The notes under the pieces are model-generated. The model was not told where the DNA came from. It saw nothing but the letters and a program-made list of their open reading frames with translations, and made no database searches. A stretch of DNA of 64,000 nt from Stutzerimonas balearica DSM 6083. GTDB lineage: Bacteria; Pseudomonadota; Gammaproteobacteria; Pseudomonadales; Pseudomonadaceae. Below, piece by piece: positions 63,899-64,000 of this stretch. Position 1 is the stretch's first letter. Every line of letters begins with the position of its first letter. The position numbers were made by a program, and so were the translations under genes. The stretch spans positions 2,032,001-2,096,000 of the forward strand of contig NZ_CP007511.1 in NCBI RefSeq assembly GCF_000818015.1. The letters are read 5' to 3'.

Positions 63899-64000
63899 GC
63901 CCCGCGCCGGCCAAACTGTGATCTGGTGCAGGTCCCTTCCGGTTGGTGGCCCTGGGCGCTTTCGGTTGTCATCCGTCTTTGGCATAAGAAGCGGTTGAAA

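Noticed and set aside
1..64000. tRNA/rRNA genes, CRISPR arrays, insertion sequences, phage or toxin-antitoxin modules
   Set aside because: None was seen on either strand while reading; structure-based search was not possible.

Overview
The window is a GC-rich chromosomal segment from a gamma-proteobacterium of the Pseudomonas / Stutzerimonas type. The evidence is a near-textbook mexS-mexT-mexEF-oprN locus, a MucD-type protease, DUF1652 (a Pseudomonas-type family), and the glycogen/trehalose, ClsB and NHEJ genes that I recall clustering in P. aeruginosa (around PA2138-PA2165). I see no phage, IS, CRISPR, tRNA or rRNA. Genes are tightly packed, often with 4-bp ATGA overlaps.

Layout. 0-7 kb: sodium:amino-acid symporter, thiol peroxidase, a COG4091 dehydrogenase with a good sigma-54 promoter, a periplasmic ligand-binding protein, and a PQQ alcohol dehydrogenase with the lanthanide-type Asp pair. 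7-12 kb: a five-gene minus-strand operon (Zn alcohol dehydrogenase, DUF72, ybhP-like, clsB, ybhN-like) for membrane lipid and stress functions. 12.5-16 kb: LysR divergent from a DODA dioxygenase / DUF2218 / cytochrome b561 operon, then an M23 peptidase. 16-27 kb: minus-strand operon glgA-treZ-malQ-treY-DUF2934-glgX, which makes and remodels alpha-glucan and converts it to trehalose, behind an AlgU-like promoter. 27-33.5 kb: stress genes (CinA-type amidase, MscS channel, DUF892, DUF2061, DUF1652) and full-length DNA ligase D. 33.6-35 kb: an orphan curlin-repeat protein beside a small two-cysteine periplasmic protein. 35-44 kb: LysR, an AaeXAB-like FUSC efflux operon with its own outer-membrane factor, a divergent AraC regulator, a GlxA-type regulator and an MFS transporter. 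44.5-46 kb: MucD-like protease. 46-52.5 kb: FNR-type regulator and the selenocysteine formate dehydrogenase operon fdnGHI-fdhE; fdnG is read through an in-frame UGA with a SECIS hairpin. 52.6-55.4 kb: stand-alone LigD-type polymerase, Ku and an SDR. 55.5-63.9 kb: mexS, mexT and mexEF-oprN.

Themes: osmotic/desiccation and stationary-phase protection (trehalose, cardiolipin, MscS, NHEJ), with GAACTT-type (AlgU) promoter matches; respiration on formate or alcohols; and efflux/redox stress. No single wholly new system stands out. The best leads are the orphan curlin-like protein, the COG4091 enzyme under sigma-54, the DUF2934 and FPASDP-tailed proteins embedded in the stress operons, and the split NHEJ modules. 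Products are assigned by reading the translations; no database search was run.
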